The position numbers and the translations under genes were made by a program. From the NCBI GenBank assembly GCA_900553265.1, contig USDD01000120.1, positions 1 to 6,481 on the forward strand: a stretch of 6,481 nucleotides of DNA. Direction: 5' to 3'. The notes beneath the pieces are model-generated. The model did no database searches. It was given only the letters and a program-made list of their open reading frames with translations, and was not told where the DNA came from. The stretch's first letter is position 1. Each line of letters opens with the position of its first letter. Of this stretch, positions 6,153 to 6,481 are shown in pieces. This DNA is from an uncultured Eubacteriales bacterium. Lineage in GTDB: Bacteria > Bacillota > Clostridia > Christensenellales > Aristaeellaceae.

Positions 6153-6187
6153 ATTCGACCTTTTCCGCACCGCGGCGCATGTCGAAT
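6153..6187. repeat. Nested imperfect palindrome upstream of dnaG
   Basis: ATTCGAC (6153-6159) is matched by GTCGAAT (6181-6187). Inside these arms, 5-nt unpaired segments (6160-6164 and 6176-6180) flank a second inverted pair CCGC (6165-6168) and GCGG (6172-6175) around ACC. The whole 35-bp element is symmetric about 6170. It could be an operator or an RNA hairpin with an internal loop in either leader; there is no U-tract, so a terminator is unlikely. Confidence 0.45.
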
Positions 6188-6310
6188 CTCCGGAATGTCG
6201 CTCTATCTTTATACGCCATTCACTCCTGAAAATCCTCTTCGCTCGACCGATTTTCAAAAACTAAACAAGCCCCGACGGAATCCGCCGGAACGCCGCGCGC
6301 GCTTTGTCAT

Positions 6311-6340
6311 AGTATACAGCGGTTTTCTGTTTCAATTCAA
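6311..6340 (-). promoter_or_regulatory. Weak candidate promoter for dnaG
   Basis: On the minus strand TTGAAT (6340-6335), an 18-nt spacer and TATACT (6316-6311) match consensus at 4/6 and 5/6. Initiation would be near 6304, leaving a leader of about 270 nt before dnaG that includes the nested palindrome. No stronger minus-strand promoter is visible nearer the gene. Confidence 0.3.
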
Positions 6341-6367
6341 CTCCATCCATCTCCGGAGGGATTTTTT

Positions 6368-6481
6368 ATGAGCGTTCTCGTTTCCAAATTCGGCGGCAGC
6401 TCCATGGCCGACGCAAACGGCTTTCGCCGCGTGCGCGCGCTGATCTCCGCCCCGGCGCGGGCGCGGTTTATCGTGCTCTCC
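6368..6481 (+). CDS. Aspartate kinase, N-terminal fragment (cut by window end)
   Basis: The first 38 codons of an aspartate kinase, the enzyme that phosphorylates L-aspartate as the first step toward lysine, threonine and methionine (and diaminopimelate). The N-terminus has the amino-acid-kinase signature KFGGSS at residues 7-12, followed by a helix (ADANGFRRVRALI) and the next strand (RFIVLS), as expected for the nucleotide-binding core. The frame is open at the window edge, so the catalytic domain end and the regulatory ACT domains cannot be seen and the isozyme (LysC, ThrA or DapG type) cannot be assigned. ATG 6368 is supported by GGAGGG (6355-6360) 7 nt upstream. It is divergent from dnaG. 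The Shine-Dalgarno overlaps a CTCCGGAG palindrome (6351-6358). Confidence 0.88.
   Translation, partial: MSVLVSKFGGSSMADANGFRRVRALISAPARARFIVLS

Larger units (their letters stand above)
6032..6367. other. Divergent intergenic region between dnaG and aspartate kinase
   Basis: This 336-nt region is visibly richer in A and T than the flanking genes, with A-tracts at 6131-6137 and 6148-6153 and further A/T runs nearby. It contains both 5' leaders, a nested palindrome (6153-6187) and weak promoter candidates on each strand. Several open frames cross it, including a 78-codon minus-strand one (6257-6021), but they lack a convincing ribosome site and recognisable protein features, so I do not call a gene. 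I do not see the conserved blocks of a lysine riboswitch upstream of the aspartate kinase, nor a terminator. Confidence 0.7.

Noticed and set aside
6021..6257. 78-codon minus-strand open frame upstream of dnaG
   Set aside because: It has basic, low-information composition, no clear ribosome site, and overlaps the dnaG start; it is more likely untranslated leader.
6270..6300. G+C-rich inverted segments near 6274-6300 as a terminator
   Set aside because: The arms are only about 4 bases with almost no loop, and no T-tract follows on either strand.

Overview
This window looks like part of a G+C-rich Bacillota chromosome, most likely a clostridial lineage; I judge this from gene order, protein sequence and codon use and did not compute it. 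Almost everything lies on the minus strand in a block typical of Clostridia: dnaG (primase), rpoD (housekeeping sigma factor), trmK (tRNA m1A22 methyltransferase), a Nif3-like metal protein, a coiled-coil C4 zinc-ribbon protein, and rnpB (RNase P RNA, class A). Two small genes follow rnpB: a 93-residue cysteine-rich protein and a 103-residue DUF2087 protein. The right edge holds the first 38 codons of an aspartate kinase gene on the plus strand, divergent from dnaG.

Layout, right to left (the direction of transcription): 6368-6481 is the start of aspartate kinase (+). 6032-6367 is a comparatively AT-rich divergent intergenic region with A-tracts, a nested palindrome and only weak promoter candidates. 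6031-4307 is dnaG, 4283-3195 rpoD, 3195-2506 trmK, 2515-1754 nif3-like and 1733-1020 the zinc-ribbon gene. rnpB runs from about 1015 to 667 with a terminator at 658-627. The cysteine-rich gene is 610-329 and the DUF2087 gene 322-11. Genes are spaced by 23 nt or less or overlap, and most have good Shine-Dalgarno sites, so they look co-transcribed and partly translationally coupled.

The genes serve core information processing: primer synthesis, promoter recognition, tRNA modification and tRNA 5' maturation. The functions of the Nif3-like, zinc-ribbon, cysteine-rich and DUF2087 proteins are not established.

I see no mobile element, CRISPR array, tRNA gene or defence system, and no clearly novel system. 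The most interesting signals are regulatory: a good sigma-A-type promoter in the 3' end of the nif3-like gene; rnpB beginning about 4 nt after a stop codon; an intrinsic terminator that almost touches the ribosome binding site of the next gene; and a symmetric nested palindrome upstream of dnaG.
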